Part shown: in pieces, positions 1 to 7,748 of the stretch
How the letters are laid out: each line of letters opens with the position of its first letter
Numbering within the stretch: position 1 is the first letter of the stretch
NCBI GenBank assembly: GCA_963734185.1
Contig: CAVTGA010000002.1
Span: 2,728,001 to 2,792,000, forward strand
Direction of reading: 5' to 3'
Length of the DNA stretch: 64,000 nt
From: PALSA-894 sp963734185
Lineage (GTDB): Bacteria > Pseudomonadota > Alphaproteobacteria > Rhizobiales > Xanthobacteraceae
Notes under the pieces: model-generated
Seen by the model: only the letters and a program-made list of their open reading frames with translations
Databases searched by the model: none
Told to the model about the DNA's origin: nothing
Made by a program: the position numbers and the translations under genes

Positions 1-438
1 GCTGCGCGCCAGCTCCAATCGTCCGTTCGCGGCAACCAGCGCTTGGCGCGGCACCAGCGCCGGCACCAGCGCGGGCGCCGCGACGCTGAACGCGACCGTG
101 CCGGCCGCGGCAAGAAAACCGAGGACGGCGAGCAGCGGAACCGAAAGCGATCCGGCAAGCGCAAGCAACGGCAGGGCCAACAGCGCCCCGACGCGCAGCA
201 GTTCCGCCGCCACCATCAGGCCGCGGCGCGATGTGCGGTCGGCGAGCAGGCCGGCCGGGAACGACAGCAGCAGGAACGGCAAGGTCTGCGCCACCGCAAG
301 CAAGCCAGTCGCGCCGGCGCCGGCGCCGAGCGCGAGCACCGCGATGATCGGCGCCGCGGCGAGCGCGATCTGCTCGGCCGATTGGGCGGCGAGGTTCGAC
401 CAGGCCAGGCGGTTGAAGGCGGATGGAAGCTTGGTCAT
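1..438 (-). CDS. MFS transporter, N-terminal part (cut by window edge)
   Basis: Reading leftwards from an ATG at 436-438, an open frame of 146 codons runs off the left edge. It begins MTKLPSAFNRLAWSN and continues with alternating hydrophobic helices. A loop reads GLLADRTSRRG, which is the motif-A type loop between helices 2 and 3 of major facilitator proteins. The family exports drugs, siderophores or metabolites by proton antiport in the inner membrane; the substrate cannot be told from this part. It is divergent from the oxygenase gene at 629, with about 190 bases between them that hold no other gene. Confidence in the family is good; specificity is unknown. Confidence 0.7.
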   Translation of the reverse strand, partial: MTKLPSAFNRLAWSNLAAQSAEQIALAAAPIIAVLALGAGAGATGLLAVAQTLPFLLLSFPAGLLADRTSRRGLMVAAELLRVGALLALPLLALAGSLSVPLLAVLGFLAAAGTVAFSVAAPALVPALVPRQALVAANGRLELARS

Positions 439-628
439 CGATTCATGTCCGCGGTTGCAGGCAGCCGTGACGCAATATCGGCGTGCGACCAGCGGCGAGC
501 GACCCGATTTCCGATCTGTCGTTGCAAGGACGAATGAGCGACGGGGGAACCGACAGCGGCGGAAACTCGGATTTCGGGTGGCGGAAGAGGCGGCGCGATG
601 CCAGCTACCCGAAGACATGGAGGCCAGC

Positions 629-1375
629 ATGACCAGGACGATGCCCCTACGTGCGCGCGAAATATCGTTCAGCATCGCCGAGCGCGTCGGGCTGCTGGAT
701 TGGGCGCGCATCGGCGCGCAACTCGATGCGCACGGCTGCGCCACGACCGGGGCGCTGCTCTCCGCGCAAGAATGCGCGGCGCTTGCCGATTGTTATCCGA
801 CGGACACGCTGTTCCGCAGCCGCGTGATCATGGCGCGGCACGGCTTCGGCCGCGGCGAGTACAAGTACTTCGCCTATCCGCTGCCGGAGACGATCGCCGA
901 CTTGCGTGCAGCGCTCTACCCGCCGCTCGCCGCGCTTGCCAATCGCTGGAACGATGCCATGGGCTTAGGCGTGCGCTATCCGACCGAGCACGCGGCGTTC
1001 CTCAAGCGTTGCCACGGCGCGGGTCAGACCAGGCCGACGCCGTTGCTGCTGCAATACGGACCGGGCGACTACAACTGCCTGCACCAGGACATTTACGGCG
1101 AGCACGTGTTCCCGCTGCAGGTCGCGATCCTGCTGGCGCGGCCTGGCGACGATTTCACCGGCGGGGAGTTCGTGCTCACCGAACAGCGGCCGCGCATGCA
1201 GTCGCGCGCCGAGGTGGTGCCGCTGCGCCAGGGCGAGGGTGTGATCTTCCCCGTGCATCACCGCCCGGTGCAGGGCACCCGCGGCACCTACCGGGTCAAC
1301 ATGCGCCACGGTGTGAGCCGCCTGCGCGAGGGCCGCCGCCACACGCTCGGGATCATCTTCCACGACGCCAAATAA
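629..1375 (+). CDS. 2-oxoglutarate/Fe(II)-dependent oxygenase (prolyl-hydroxylase-like)
   Basis: A 248-residue protein of the 2OG-Fe(II) oxygenase fold, which uses 2-oxoglutarate and O2 to hydroxylate a substrate. The iron ligands are visible as HxD in LHQDIYGE near residues 151-158 and a distal His in VHHRPVQ near residue 208. An Arg follows in YRVNMRHGVSR and could bind 2-oxoglutarate. The start at 629 was chosen because GGAGG lies five bases upstream; an ATG at 617 is in frame but has a poorer ribosome site. The open frame extends far upstream, but that part is low-complexity and lies opposite the MFS gene, so it was excluded. The substrate is unknown. Confidence 0.8.
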   Translation: MTRTMPLRAREISFSIAERVGLLDWARIGAQLDAHGCATTGALLSAQECAALADCYPTDTLFRSRVIMARHGFGRGEYKYFAYPLPETIADLRAALYPPLAALANRWNDAMGLGVRYPTEHAAFLKRCHGAGQTRPTPLLLQYGPGDYNCLHQDIYGEHVFPLQVAILLARPGDDFTGGEFVLTEQRPRMQSRAEVVPLRQGEGVIFPVHHRPVQGTRGTYRVNMRHGVSRLREGRRHTLGIIFHDAK

Positions 1376-1510
1376 CCCACCGGCTGGCCGTGACGCGCGC
1401 AAATCCCTATTTTGCGCGTATGCCTGCCGCCCCGAAGCCCGACGACCCCAACGCCAACATCGAGCCCGACCTCGCCGAGGAGGACGAGGAGGAGTCGAAC
1501 TCTGCCCGAG

Positions 1511-3469
1511 GTGACCCTCGACCTCGCCGCGCCGCCAGAAGGCACGCTCGCGGCCGGCGAGGCGGCGATTACGCGCTTCGCCAAGCACGCGCCGTCCGCC
1601 CCCGGGGTCTACCGCATGATCGACGCCAAGGGCGAGGTGCTCTACGTCGGCAAAGCAAAAAGCATCAAGAAGCGCATCGTTGCCTATGCGCGTCAGACCG
1701 GCCACACGGCGCGCATCGCGCGCATGATCGCGGCAACGCAAGCGCTCGAGTTCGTGTCGACCAAGACCGAAACCGAAGCGCTGCTGCTCGAAGCCAACCT
1801 GATCAAGCGCCTGCGGCCGCGCTTCAACGTGCTGATGCGGGACGACAAGTCGTTCCCCTACATCCTGATCACCGGGGACCACGTCTCGCCGCAGATCGCC
1901 AAGCACCGCGGCGCGCGCAACCGGCCGGGAGACTATTACGGCCCGTTCGCCTCGGCGCAGGCCGTGCACCGAACCATCAACGCGCTCGAGCGCGCCTTCC
2001 TCATCCGCTCGTGCTCGGACGCGGTCTACGAGAGCCGCACGCGACCATGCCTGCTGCATCAGATCAAACGCTGCTCGGCGCCGTGCACCGGCGAGATCGC
2101 GCATGGTGACTATGCCGAGCTGGTGCGCGAGGCCAAGGCGTTCCTGTCGGGCCGCAGCCGCGCGGTACGGGAGGAACTCGCGGGTGAGATGGAAAGAGCT
2201 TCTGCCGCGCTCGATTTCGAACGCGCCGCGGTCTACCGCGACCGGCTGGCGGCGCTCTCCGCCATCCAGGCGCACCAGGGCATCAATCCGCGCGGGGTGG
2301 AAGAGGCGGACGTGTTTGCCGTGCACCAGGACGGCGGCTTCTTCTGCGTCGAGGTGTTCTTCTTCCGCACCGGGCAGAACTGGGGCAACCGGGCCTACTT
2401 TCCGCGCGCGGACCGGTCGTTCGGGCCGGCCGAGGTGCTGGGCGCGTTCCTGGCGCAATTCTACGACGACAAGCCGTGCCCGCGCTGCATCTTCCTGTCG
2501 CACGGGATCGAGGACCGCGCCCTGCTCGCCGAGGCGCTGACGGTCAAGAGCGGGCGCAAAATCGAGGTGTTGGTGCCGCAACGCGGCGAGAAGAAGGACC
2601 TGGTCGATCATGCGGCGGCCAACGCGCGCGAGGCCCTCGGCCGCAAGCTTTCCGAAACCGCCTCGCAGCAGCGGCTGCTCGCGGCGCTCGCCGACACGTT
2701 CGGCTTGACGCGCGCGCCGCGCCGCATCGAGGTCTACGACAACAGCCACATCCAGGGCTCGAACGCGGTCGGCGCCATGATCGTGGCGGGCCCGGAAGGC
2801 TTCCGCAAGAATCAGTACCGCAAGTTCAACATCCGCTCGGCCGAGCTGAGCCCGGGCGACGATTTCGGCATGATGCGCGAGGTGCTCGAGCGGCGCTTCA
2901 AGCGGCTGCTGGCGGAAGCGGCTGCTGCGCCGAGCGGCCTGGAGGAGGCGCCGCAGGCCCCGTTTGTGATGGTCGGACCGGATCAGCATTCGGACAGCGA
3001 CGACACCGATTCCCCCTGGCCCGATCTCGTGCTGATCGACGGCGGGCAGGGCCAGCTCACCGCCGCGCGCGAGACGCTCGCCGGCCTCGGCGTGACCGGC
3101 GTGCCCGTCGTCGCCATCGCCAAGGGACCCGAGCGCGATGCCGGGCGCGAGACCTTCTTCATGGCCGGGCGCGAGCCGTTCCGGCTCAAGCCGCGCGAGC
3201 CGGTGCTCTATTTCATCGAGCGCCTGCGCGACGAGGCCCACCGCTTCGCCGTCGGCTCGCACCGTCAGAAGCGCAAGAAGGACATCCGCGAGGCCGGCCT
3301 GCAGGAGATCCCCGGCATCGGGCCGACACGCAAGCGCGCGCTGTTACGCCACTTCGGCACCCTCAAGGCGATCGAGCGCGCCTCGGCGGCGGACCTGGAA
3401 CGGGTTGCGGGCATCAACGCCGAAACGGCGCGGAAAATCTATGACTACTTTCACGAAAAGGCCCGCTAG
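1511..3469 (+). CDS. uvrC: Excinuclease ABC subunit C
   Basis: UvrC makes the dual incisions in nucleotide excision repair after UvrB has bound the lesion. Seen in order: a GIY-YIG nuclease domain (GVYRMI...VLYVGKAK) near the start, a UVR motif region in the middle, the RNase H-like C-terminal nuclease (YDNSHIQGSNAVGAMIV, LVLIDGGQGQL) and two helix-hairpin-helix repeats at the end (LQEIPGIGPTRKRALLRHFG). The in-frame GTG at 1511 is a conservative start. The true start may be the ATG at 1420, which opens an acidic N-terminus (MPAAPKPDDPNANIEPDL) in a different frame, so a one-base slip near 1495-1502 is suspected. uvrB lies elsewhere in this window, at 54-57 kb. Confidence 0.93.
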   Translation: MTLDLAAPPEGTLAAGEAAITRFAKHAPSAPGVYRMIDAKGEVLYVGKAKSIKKRIVAYARQTGHTARIARMIAATQALEFVSTKTETEALLLEANLIKRLRPRFNVLMRDDKSFPYILITGDHVSPQIAKHRGARNRPGDYYGPFASAQAVHRTINALERAFLIRSCSDAVYESRTRPCLLHQIKRCSAPCTGEIAHGDYAELVREAKAFLSGRSRAVREELAGEMERASAALDFERAAVYRDRLAALSAIQAHQGINPRGVEEADVFAVHQDGGFFCVEVFFFRTGQNWGNRAYFPRADRSFGPAEVLGAFLAQFYDDKPCPRCIFLSHGIEDRALLAEALTVKSGRKIEVLVPQRGEKKDLVDHAAANAREALGRKLSETASQQRLLAALADTFGLTRAPRRIEVYDNSHIQGSNAVGAMIVAGPEGFRKNQYRKFNIRSAELSPGDDFGMMREVLERRFKRLLAEAAAAPSGLEEAPQAPFVMVGPDQHSDSDDTDSPWPDLVLIDGGQGQLTAARETLAGLGVTGVPVVAIAKGPERDAGRETFFMAGREPFRLKPREPVLYFIERLRDEAHRFAVGSHRQKRKKDIREAGLQEIPGIGPTRKRALLRHFGTLKAIERASAADLERVAGINAETARKIYDYFHEKAR

Positions 3470-3544
3470 TGCCCAGCTCTTGGTGTGCCGGCCGTCCCCA
3501 GGGGCGGTTGACGCCCTGCTAGGCCGGATGCTCTTGTCAGGCGC

Positions 3545-4153
3545 ATGACCACGGCGACGACTCCTCCCTCGTCGGCGCGGGCGTTTGCGCTGCCGAACCT
3601 GCTGACCTACGGCCGCATCGTCGCCGTGCCGATCGTGGTCGCCTGCATGTACTACCAGGCGATCTTCGAGGCCGGGCTGTGGCTGCGCTGGGTGGCGCTG
3701 GCGGTGTTCATCGCCGCCGCCGTCACCGATTGGCTCGACGGGTACTTCGCGCGCATTTGGGGCCAGCAGTCGACCTTCGGGCGCATGCTCGATCCGATCG
3801 CCGACAAGCTGCTGGTCGCCTCCTGCCTGCTGATGCTTGCGGCCGACGGCACCATCCGCGGCTGGTCGCTGTGGGCGGCGATCGTGATCCTGTGCCGCGA
3901 GATCCTGGTGTCGGGCCTGCGCGAATATCTCGCCGAGCTGCGCGTCAGCGTGCCGGTCACGCAGCTCGCCAAATGGAAGACCACGCTGCAGCTCGTCGCG
4001 GTGGGATTCCTGATCGCGGGCGATGCCGGCGATCTGATCGTGCCGATCACCTCGCTGGTTGGATTGAGCCTGCTCTGGCTTTCCGCGATCCTGACGCTCT
4101 ATACCGGCTGGGACTATTTCCGCGCCGGGGTGCGCCATCTGATCGAGGATTGA
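3545..4153 (+). CDS. pgsA: CDP-diacylglycerol-glycerol-3-phosphate 3-phosphatidyltransferase
   Basis: A 202-residue integral membrane enzyme that transfers phosphatidyl from CDP-diacylglycerol to glycerol-3-phosphate, the first step to phosphatidylglycerol and cardiolipin. The CDP-alcohol phosphotransferase signature DGxxAR-x8-GxxxDxxxD is complete: DWLDGYFARIWGQQ, then FGRMLDPIADK. The N-terminus ALPNLLTYGRI is typical of PgsA. Several hydrophobic helices follow. It lies 75 bases after uvrC and one base before moaD, so it probably shares an operon with moaD-moaE. Length is normal for the family. Confidence 0.92.
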   Translation: MTTATTPPSSARAFALPNLLTYGRIVAVPIVVACMYYQAIFEAGLWLRWVALAVFIAAAVTDWLDGYFARIWGQQSTFGRMLDPIADKLLVASCLLMLAADGTIRGWSLWAAIVILCREILVSGLREYLAELRVSVPVTQLAKWKTTLQLVAVGFLIAGDAGDLIVPITSLVGLSLLWLSAILTLYTGWDYFRAGVRHLIED

Positions 4154-4154
4154 C

Positions 4155-4406
4155 GTGAAGGTCTTGTATTTCGCCTGGGTGCGCGAACGCGTCGGCAAGG
4201 GCGAAGAGGAGATCGCCCCGCCCGCCGGCGTCAGCACCGTGGCCGAGCTGATGACGTGGCTGGCCGGGCGCGGCGAGGAATACGCCTACGCGTTCGACAA
4301 TCCGAAGGTGATCCGCGCCGCGATCGACCGAACGCATGTGAAAGGCGACGCGAAGATCGCGGGTGCGCGCGAGATCGCGTTCTTTCCCCCGATGACCGGG
4401 GGCTGA
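4155..4406 (+). CDS. moaD: Molybdopterin synthase sulfur carrier subunit
   Basis: An 83-residue ubiquitin-fold protein ending in Gly-Gly (FFPPMTGG), the tail that is adenylated and turned into a thiocarboxylate to donate sulfur for molybdopterin. The N-terminal KVLYFAWVRERVG strand and length fit MoaD. It uses a GTG start one base after the pgsA stop and is followed at once by moaE, its partner in the MPT synthase heterotetramer. Confidence 0.92.
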   Translation: MKVLYFAWVRERVGKGEEEIAPPAGVSTVAELMTWLAGRGEEYAYAFDNPKVIRAAIDRTHVKGDAKIAGAREIAFFPPMTGG

Positions 4407-4407
4407 C

Positions 4408-4887
4408 ATGACGGTCCGCCTGCAACGCGAGGACTTCGACATCGCCGCCGAGATCGCGGCGCTGACGCGCGGCCGCATGGACGTCGGAGCCGTGGCGACC
4501 TTCACCGGCATCTGCCGCGGCGACGACAAGGGCGAGCGCGTCGCCGCGATGACGCTCGAACACTATCCCGAAATGGCGGAAGCCGAGATCGCGCGCCACG
4601 TCGAACAGGCGCAAGCGCGCTGGCCGCTGCTCGGGGTCACGGTCGTTCACCGCCACGGCCGGCTCGTGCCGGGCGACAACATCGTGTTGGTCTTGACCGC
4701 TGCGGCGCATCGCGAGGCAGCTTTCGCAGCCGCGGAATTTCTGATGGACTATCTCAAGACCCGGGCGCCGTTCTGGAAGCGGGAGGAGCGGCCGGACGGC
4801 GCCGCGTGGGTCGAGGCGAGCAAAGCCGACGACGCGGCGGCCGAGCGCTGGAGCGCGCCGGCGCGCAAACCGGAGGCAGCGGAATAG
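4408..4887 (+). CDS. moaE: Molybdopterin synthase catalytic subunit
   Basis: A 159-residue MoaE, the large subunit of MPT synthase, which converts cyclic pyranopterin monophosphate to molybdopterin using sulfur from MoaD. Typical stretches are VGAVATFTGICRG, TLEHYPEMAE, VVHRHGRLVPGD and the Lys-containing active-site segment YLKTRAPFWKRE. The gap to moaD is one base. The C-terminal 20 residues are Ala/Glu-rich and family-variable. Confidence 0.92.
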   Translation: MTVRLQREDFDIAAEIAALTRGRMDVGAVATFTGICRGDDKGERVAAMTLEHYPEMAEAEIARHVEQAQARWPLLGVTVVHRHGRLVPGDNIVLVLTAAAHREAAFAAAEFLMDYLKTRAPFWKREERPDGAAWVEASKADDAAAERWSAPARKPEAAE

Positions 4888-4925
4888 CGATGCCGTCGAG
4901 GCGGCAAGCGCCAGGGGAGGGAGCC

Positions 4926-5882
4926 ATGATTCGTGCCGCCGTCGCCGGCATTGCGCTGCTGTGCTCGGCCGCGGCGGCCTTCGCCGCCGAACCGCGCGTC
5001 GCCTATTTCCAGGTGCCCGCAGGTGCCCACCCCCACGATGTGGCCGCCGCACCGGACGGTTCGGTCTGGTACACCGCCCAGCACCAGGGCGCGCTCGGCA
5101 TCCTCGATCCCAAGACCGGCAAGGCCGAGCAGATCCCGCTCGGCAAGGGCTCGGCGCCGCACGGCGTGATCGTCGGGCCGGACGGCGCCGCGTGGATCAC
5201 CGACTCAGGGCTCAACGCCAATGTGCGCGTCGACCCGAAGACCAAGGAGGTCAAGCTCTTCCCGCTGCCGAAGGAATTCCCGAGCGCCAACCTCAACACC
5301 GGCGTGTTCGACAAGCGCGGCATCTACTGGTTCACCGGACAGAGCGGCGTCTATGGACGCCTCGATCCGGCGACGGCCAAGACCGAGGTGTGGAAGGCGC
5401 CCAAGGGGCGCGGTCCCTACGGCATCACCGCGACGCCGGCGGGCGAGGTCTGGTACGTCTCACTCGCCGGCGACCATCTTGCCCGCGTCGATGCCGCGAC
5501 CGGCGCCGCGACCGTGATCGAGCCGCCGAAGGCCGGGGTCGGGCCGCGCCGCGTGTGGTCGGACTCCAAAGGTGCGCTGTGGGTGAGCTTCTGGCATGCG
5601 GGCGAGCTCGCACGCTACGACCCGGCGGCGCAAAGCTGGAAGACCTGGGCATTGCCGAAAAGCAAGAGCGGCTGCTACTCGGTCTATGTCGACGACAAGG
5701 ACAAGGTCTGGGTCACCGACTTCGTCGCCAACGCCATTCTGCGCTTCGATCCGGCGACCGAGAAGTTCGAGAGCTTCCCGAGCAACAAGCGCTCAGCGGC
5801 CGTGCGGCAGATGCTCGGCCGGCCGGGCGAGGCGTGGGGCGCGGAGTCCGGGACCGACCGGCTGGTGGTGGTGCGGTATTGA
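4926..5882 (+). CDS. Exported streptogramin-lyase (Vgb)-like beta-propeller protein
   Basis: A 318-residue protein with a cleavable signal peptide (MIRAAVAGIALLCSAAAAFA) and then repeated blades of the NHL/Vgb type, each with a PDG-x-WxT or similar core (PHDVAAAPDGSVWYTAQ, PHGVIVGPDGAAWITDSG, PYGITATPAGEVWYVS). Virginiamycin B lyase family proteins linearise streptogramin B antibiotics, but most periplasmic members in environmental bacteria have no proven substrate. The start at 4926 follows a strong GGGGAGGGAG ribosome site; an upstream frame extension overlaps moaE and is rejected. It ends 14 bases before the next receptor gene, so the two may be co-transcribed. Confidence 0.82.
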   Translation: MIRAAVAGIALLCSAAAAFAAEPRVAYFQVPAGAHPHDVAAAPDGSVWYTAQHQGALGILDPKTGKAEQIPLGKGSAPHGVIVGPDGAAWITDSGLNANVRVDPKTKEVKLFPLPKEFPSANLNTGVFDKRGIYWFTGQSGVYGRLDPATAKTEVWKAPKGRGPYGITATPAGEVWYVSLAGDHLARVDAATGAATVIEPPKAGVGPRRVWSDSKGALWVSFWHAGELARYDPAAQSWKTWALPKSKSGCYSVYVDDKDKVWVTDFVANAILRFDPATEKFESFPSNKRSAAVRQMLGRPGEAWGAESGTDRLVVVRY

Positions 5883-5896
5883 CGGATCCCAGCACC

Positions 5897-6868
5897 ATGT
5901 TGCGGGCGTTGATCGGCCTTGCATCGGCGTGCGCGTTCGCAAGCGGCGCGCTGGCGCAGGACTGGCCGACCCGTCCGGTGACCATGATCGTGCCCTATGC
6001 GGCCGGCGGACCGGTCGACACGGTCGGGCGCATCATGGCGGCGCGGCTTTCCGAGTTGCTCGGCCAGCAGGTGATCGTCGAGAACGTAAGCGGTGCCGGC
6101 GGCATGACCGGCGCGAACCGCGTGGCGAAAGCGGCGCCCGACGGTTACACGCTGCTGCTCGGCGGCAGCGCGACGATGACGCTGGTGCCGGCGCTCTACG
6201 GCAGGAAGACGCCCTATGACCCGATCGCGGATTTCGCGCATGTGCTGCAATTCGCGGATTCGGCGCGCATCCTGATCGCGCGCAAGGACTTTCCGCCGAA
6301 CGGGCTGAAAGAGTTCGTCGCCTACGCCAAGATGAATCACGCGAAGCTGCAATACGCGAGTTCGGGCACGGGCGCCGGCGCGCATATCTGCGCGCTGCTG
6401 CTCGATCAGGCGATGGGCGTGAAAATCACGCACGTGCCGTATCGCGGCGCCGGACCCGCAATGCAGGATCTGCTCGCGGGCCGCATCGACTACACGTGCG
6501 AGCAGGTTTCCACCGCCGTGCCGCAGATCAAGGCCGGCAGCGTGAAGGCGATCGCGGTGATGGGATCGAGCCGTTCCGCCGTGCTGCCCGATCTGCCGAC
6601 CGCGCGCGAGGAGGGTTTCGATATCGACTGCGCCTCGCTCAGCGCTTTCGCGTTTCCCAAGGGCACGCCCGCGGCGATCGTGCAACGTCTCGTCGCGGCC
6701 ACCAACGCGGCGCTCGAGACCCCGGCGGTGCGCGAACGATTTGACACGCTCGGCGTCGCGATCGAGCCGCCGGAGCGGCGCACCACGGCGCATTATCTGG
6801 AGAACCTGCCGCACGAGGTGGAGCGGGCAGCGGCCGTCGTGCAGGCGGGGGGCTTGAGCGCGGAGTGA
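5897..6868 (+). CDS. Tripartite tricarboxylate transporter substrate-binding protein (Bug family)
   Basis: A 323-residue periplasmic binding protein. It has a signal peptide ending in GALAQ, then DWPTRPVTMIVPYAAGG, the first-strand motif of Bug receptors, followed by VIVENVSGAGG and PDGYTLLLG. The family binds carboxylates or small aromatics and often serves TctAB-type transporters or sensing. No TctA/TctB genes are adjacent, which is common for orphan Bug proteins in this bacterial group. The start at 5897 has little Shine-Dalgarno sequence and probably depends on coupling to the upstream gene 14 bases away. Confidence 0.88.
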   Translation: MLRALIGLASACAFASGALAQDWPTRPVTMIVPYAAGGPVDTVGRIMAARLSELLGQQVIVENVSGAGGMTGANRVAKAAPDGYTLLLGGSATMTLVPALYGRKTPYDPIADFAHVLQFADSARILIARKDFPPNGLKEFVAYAKMNHAKLQYASSGTGAGAHICALLLDQAMGVKITHVPYRGAGPAMQDLLAGRIDYTCEQVSTAVPQIKAGSVKAIAVMGSSRSAVLPDLPTAREEGFDIDCASLSAFAFPKGTPAAIVQRLVAATNAALETPAVRERFDTLGVAIEPPERRTTAHYLENLPHEVERAAAVVQAGGLSAE

Positions 6869-6886
6869 GATTCAAACAGCAGGGTC

Positions 6887-6927
6887 TTGACTTCCTATCT
6901 CATATGAAGTTTCATTTCTTCATATGA
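6887..6927 (+). promoter_or_regulatory. Promoter with palindromic operator of the DUF7662/PIN pair
   Basis: A TTGACT box at 6887-6892 is followed by a perfect 10-base inverted repeat: TCATATGAAG at 6900-6909 and CTTCATATGA at 6918-6927, separated by 8 bases. The arms flank the place where a -10 element would fall (6910-6915). This layout is typical of an autorepressed toxin-antitoxin promoter. The stretch is AT-rich compared with its surroundings. Confidence 0.6.
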
Positions 6928-6942
6928 AAAACGAGGATGGGC

Positions 6943-7326
6943 ATGGGCAAGTACGAGCCTCTTGAGAAGTTTCTGAAAGGCCGCCGTCCGGGACGCTGGC
7001 GCGTCAGCTTTCCCGAGATCGAAGCGCTGCTCGGATTCAAATTGCCGCCGAGCGCCTTCAAGCATCCGGCATGGTGGAGCAACGACGAGACCGGTCATTC
7101 GCACGCCCGCGCATGGCTGGAAGCCGGGTGGCGCACAGAAGAGGTCGATCTCGCGAGCCGCAAATTGACCTTCACACGCGTCGAAACCGTCCCTGATGGG
7201 AGGGCGGCGGGGACGAGCGATCCCTGGGGATGCATGGCGGGCACCGTGACGATCATGCCCGGAACTGATCTCACGGCACCAAGCGAGGAATGGAGCGCGG
7301 AGTCCGGACGCCCGTCGAATGAGTAG
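6943..7326 (+). CDS. DUF7662-like protein, probable antitoxin partner of the PIN toxin
   Basis: A 127-residue protein beginning MGKYEPLEKFLKGRR and containing VSFPEIEALLGFKLPPSA and HPAWWSNDETGHSHARAW, a pattern I associate with the DUF7662 family. Such proteins occur beside small toxins or restriction-type genes, and their biochemical role is not established. The ATG at 6943 was chosen over 6937 because GAGG sits six bases upstream of it. The gene overlaps the PIN gene by 8 bases and follows a palindromic operator, so an antitoxin or autorepressor role is inferred from context. The C-terminal third (after about residue 75) is not obviously conserved. Confidence 0.65.
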   Translation: MGKYEPLEKFLKGRRPGRWRVSFPEIEALLGFKLPPSAFKHPAWWSNDETGHSHARAWLEAGWRTEEVDLASRKLTFTRVETVPDGRAAGTSDPWGCMAGTVTIMPGTDLTAPSEEWSAESGRPSNE

Positions 7327-7717
7327 GCTTCTGCTCGACACCTGCACGCTGCTCTGGCTTGCGAACGGAGAGCCGATCGGCGCCGAAGCACGGAGCGCAA
7401 TCGCGGCGGGGGGGCGTCACATCTCGCCGATCACGGCTTGGGAAATTGCGAATCTGGCTCGTAAGAACCGAATAGCGTTGACCATGCCGGTGGCTGCGTG
7501 GCTTCGCCAAGCGATCGCGGCTGTCAACGCTGACCTGCCCGAGCTTTCGGTCGCAGTTCTCGTTGAATCGTGCCTGCTGCCCGGAGCGCCGCCGGACGAT
7601 CCGGCCGACCGCATTATTATTGCGACGGCGCGCGAGCACGACCTGACGATCGTGACGCGCGACGCCGCCATTCTGGACTACGCGCAAGCCGGTCACGTGA
7701 AGGCGCTGCGCTGTTGA
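7319..7717 (+). CDS. PIN-domain ribonuclease toxin (VapC-like)
   Basis: A 132-residue PIN-domain protein. Acidic active-site positions are visible: the first Asp in LLLDTCTLLWL, Glu in ITAWEIANLA, Asp in DPADRIIIATA and Asp in VTRDAAILDY. PIN toxins cleave tRNA or other RNA with Mg2+. The sequence resembles the Sll0205-like branch that is often paired with non-VapB antitoxins. Translation starts inside the end of the upstream gene (8-base overlap), the usual toxin-antitoxin coupling. It is convergent with ilvE, with a 31-base gap. Confidence 0.83.
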   Translation: MSRLLLDTCTLLWLANGEPIGAEARSAIAAGGRHISPITAWEIANLARKNRIALTMPVAAWLRQAIAAVNADLPELSVAVLVESCLLPGAPPDDPADRIIIATAREHDLTIVTRDAAILDYAQAGHVKALRC

Positions 7718-7748
7718 AGCGCTTGCGACGCGTAGCCGAAAAGCAAGC

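Noticed and set aside
43..628. Long plus-strand open frames over the first 600 bases
   Set aside because: They lie opposite the MFS gene, are rich in Arg, Gly and Gln, and lack domain motifs. Only the part from 629 is coding.
965..3262. 765-codon minus-strand open frame opposite uvrC
   Set aside because: It is the reverse-frame shadow of a GC-rich gene. It has Arg/Ala/Glu/His-rich sequence with no domain, while uvrC is certain.
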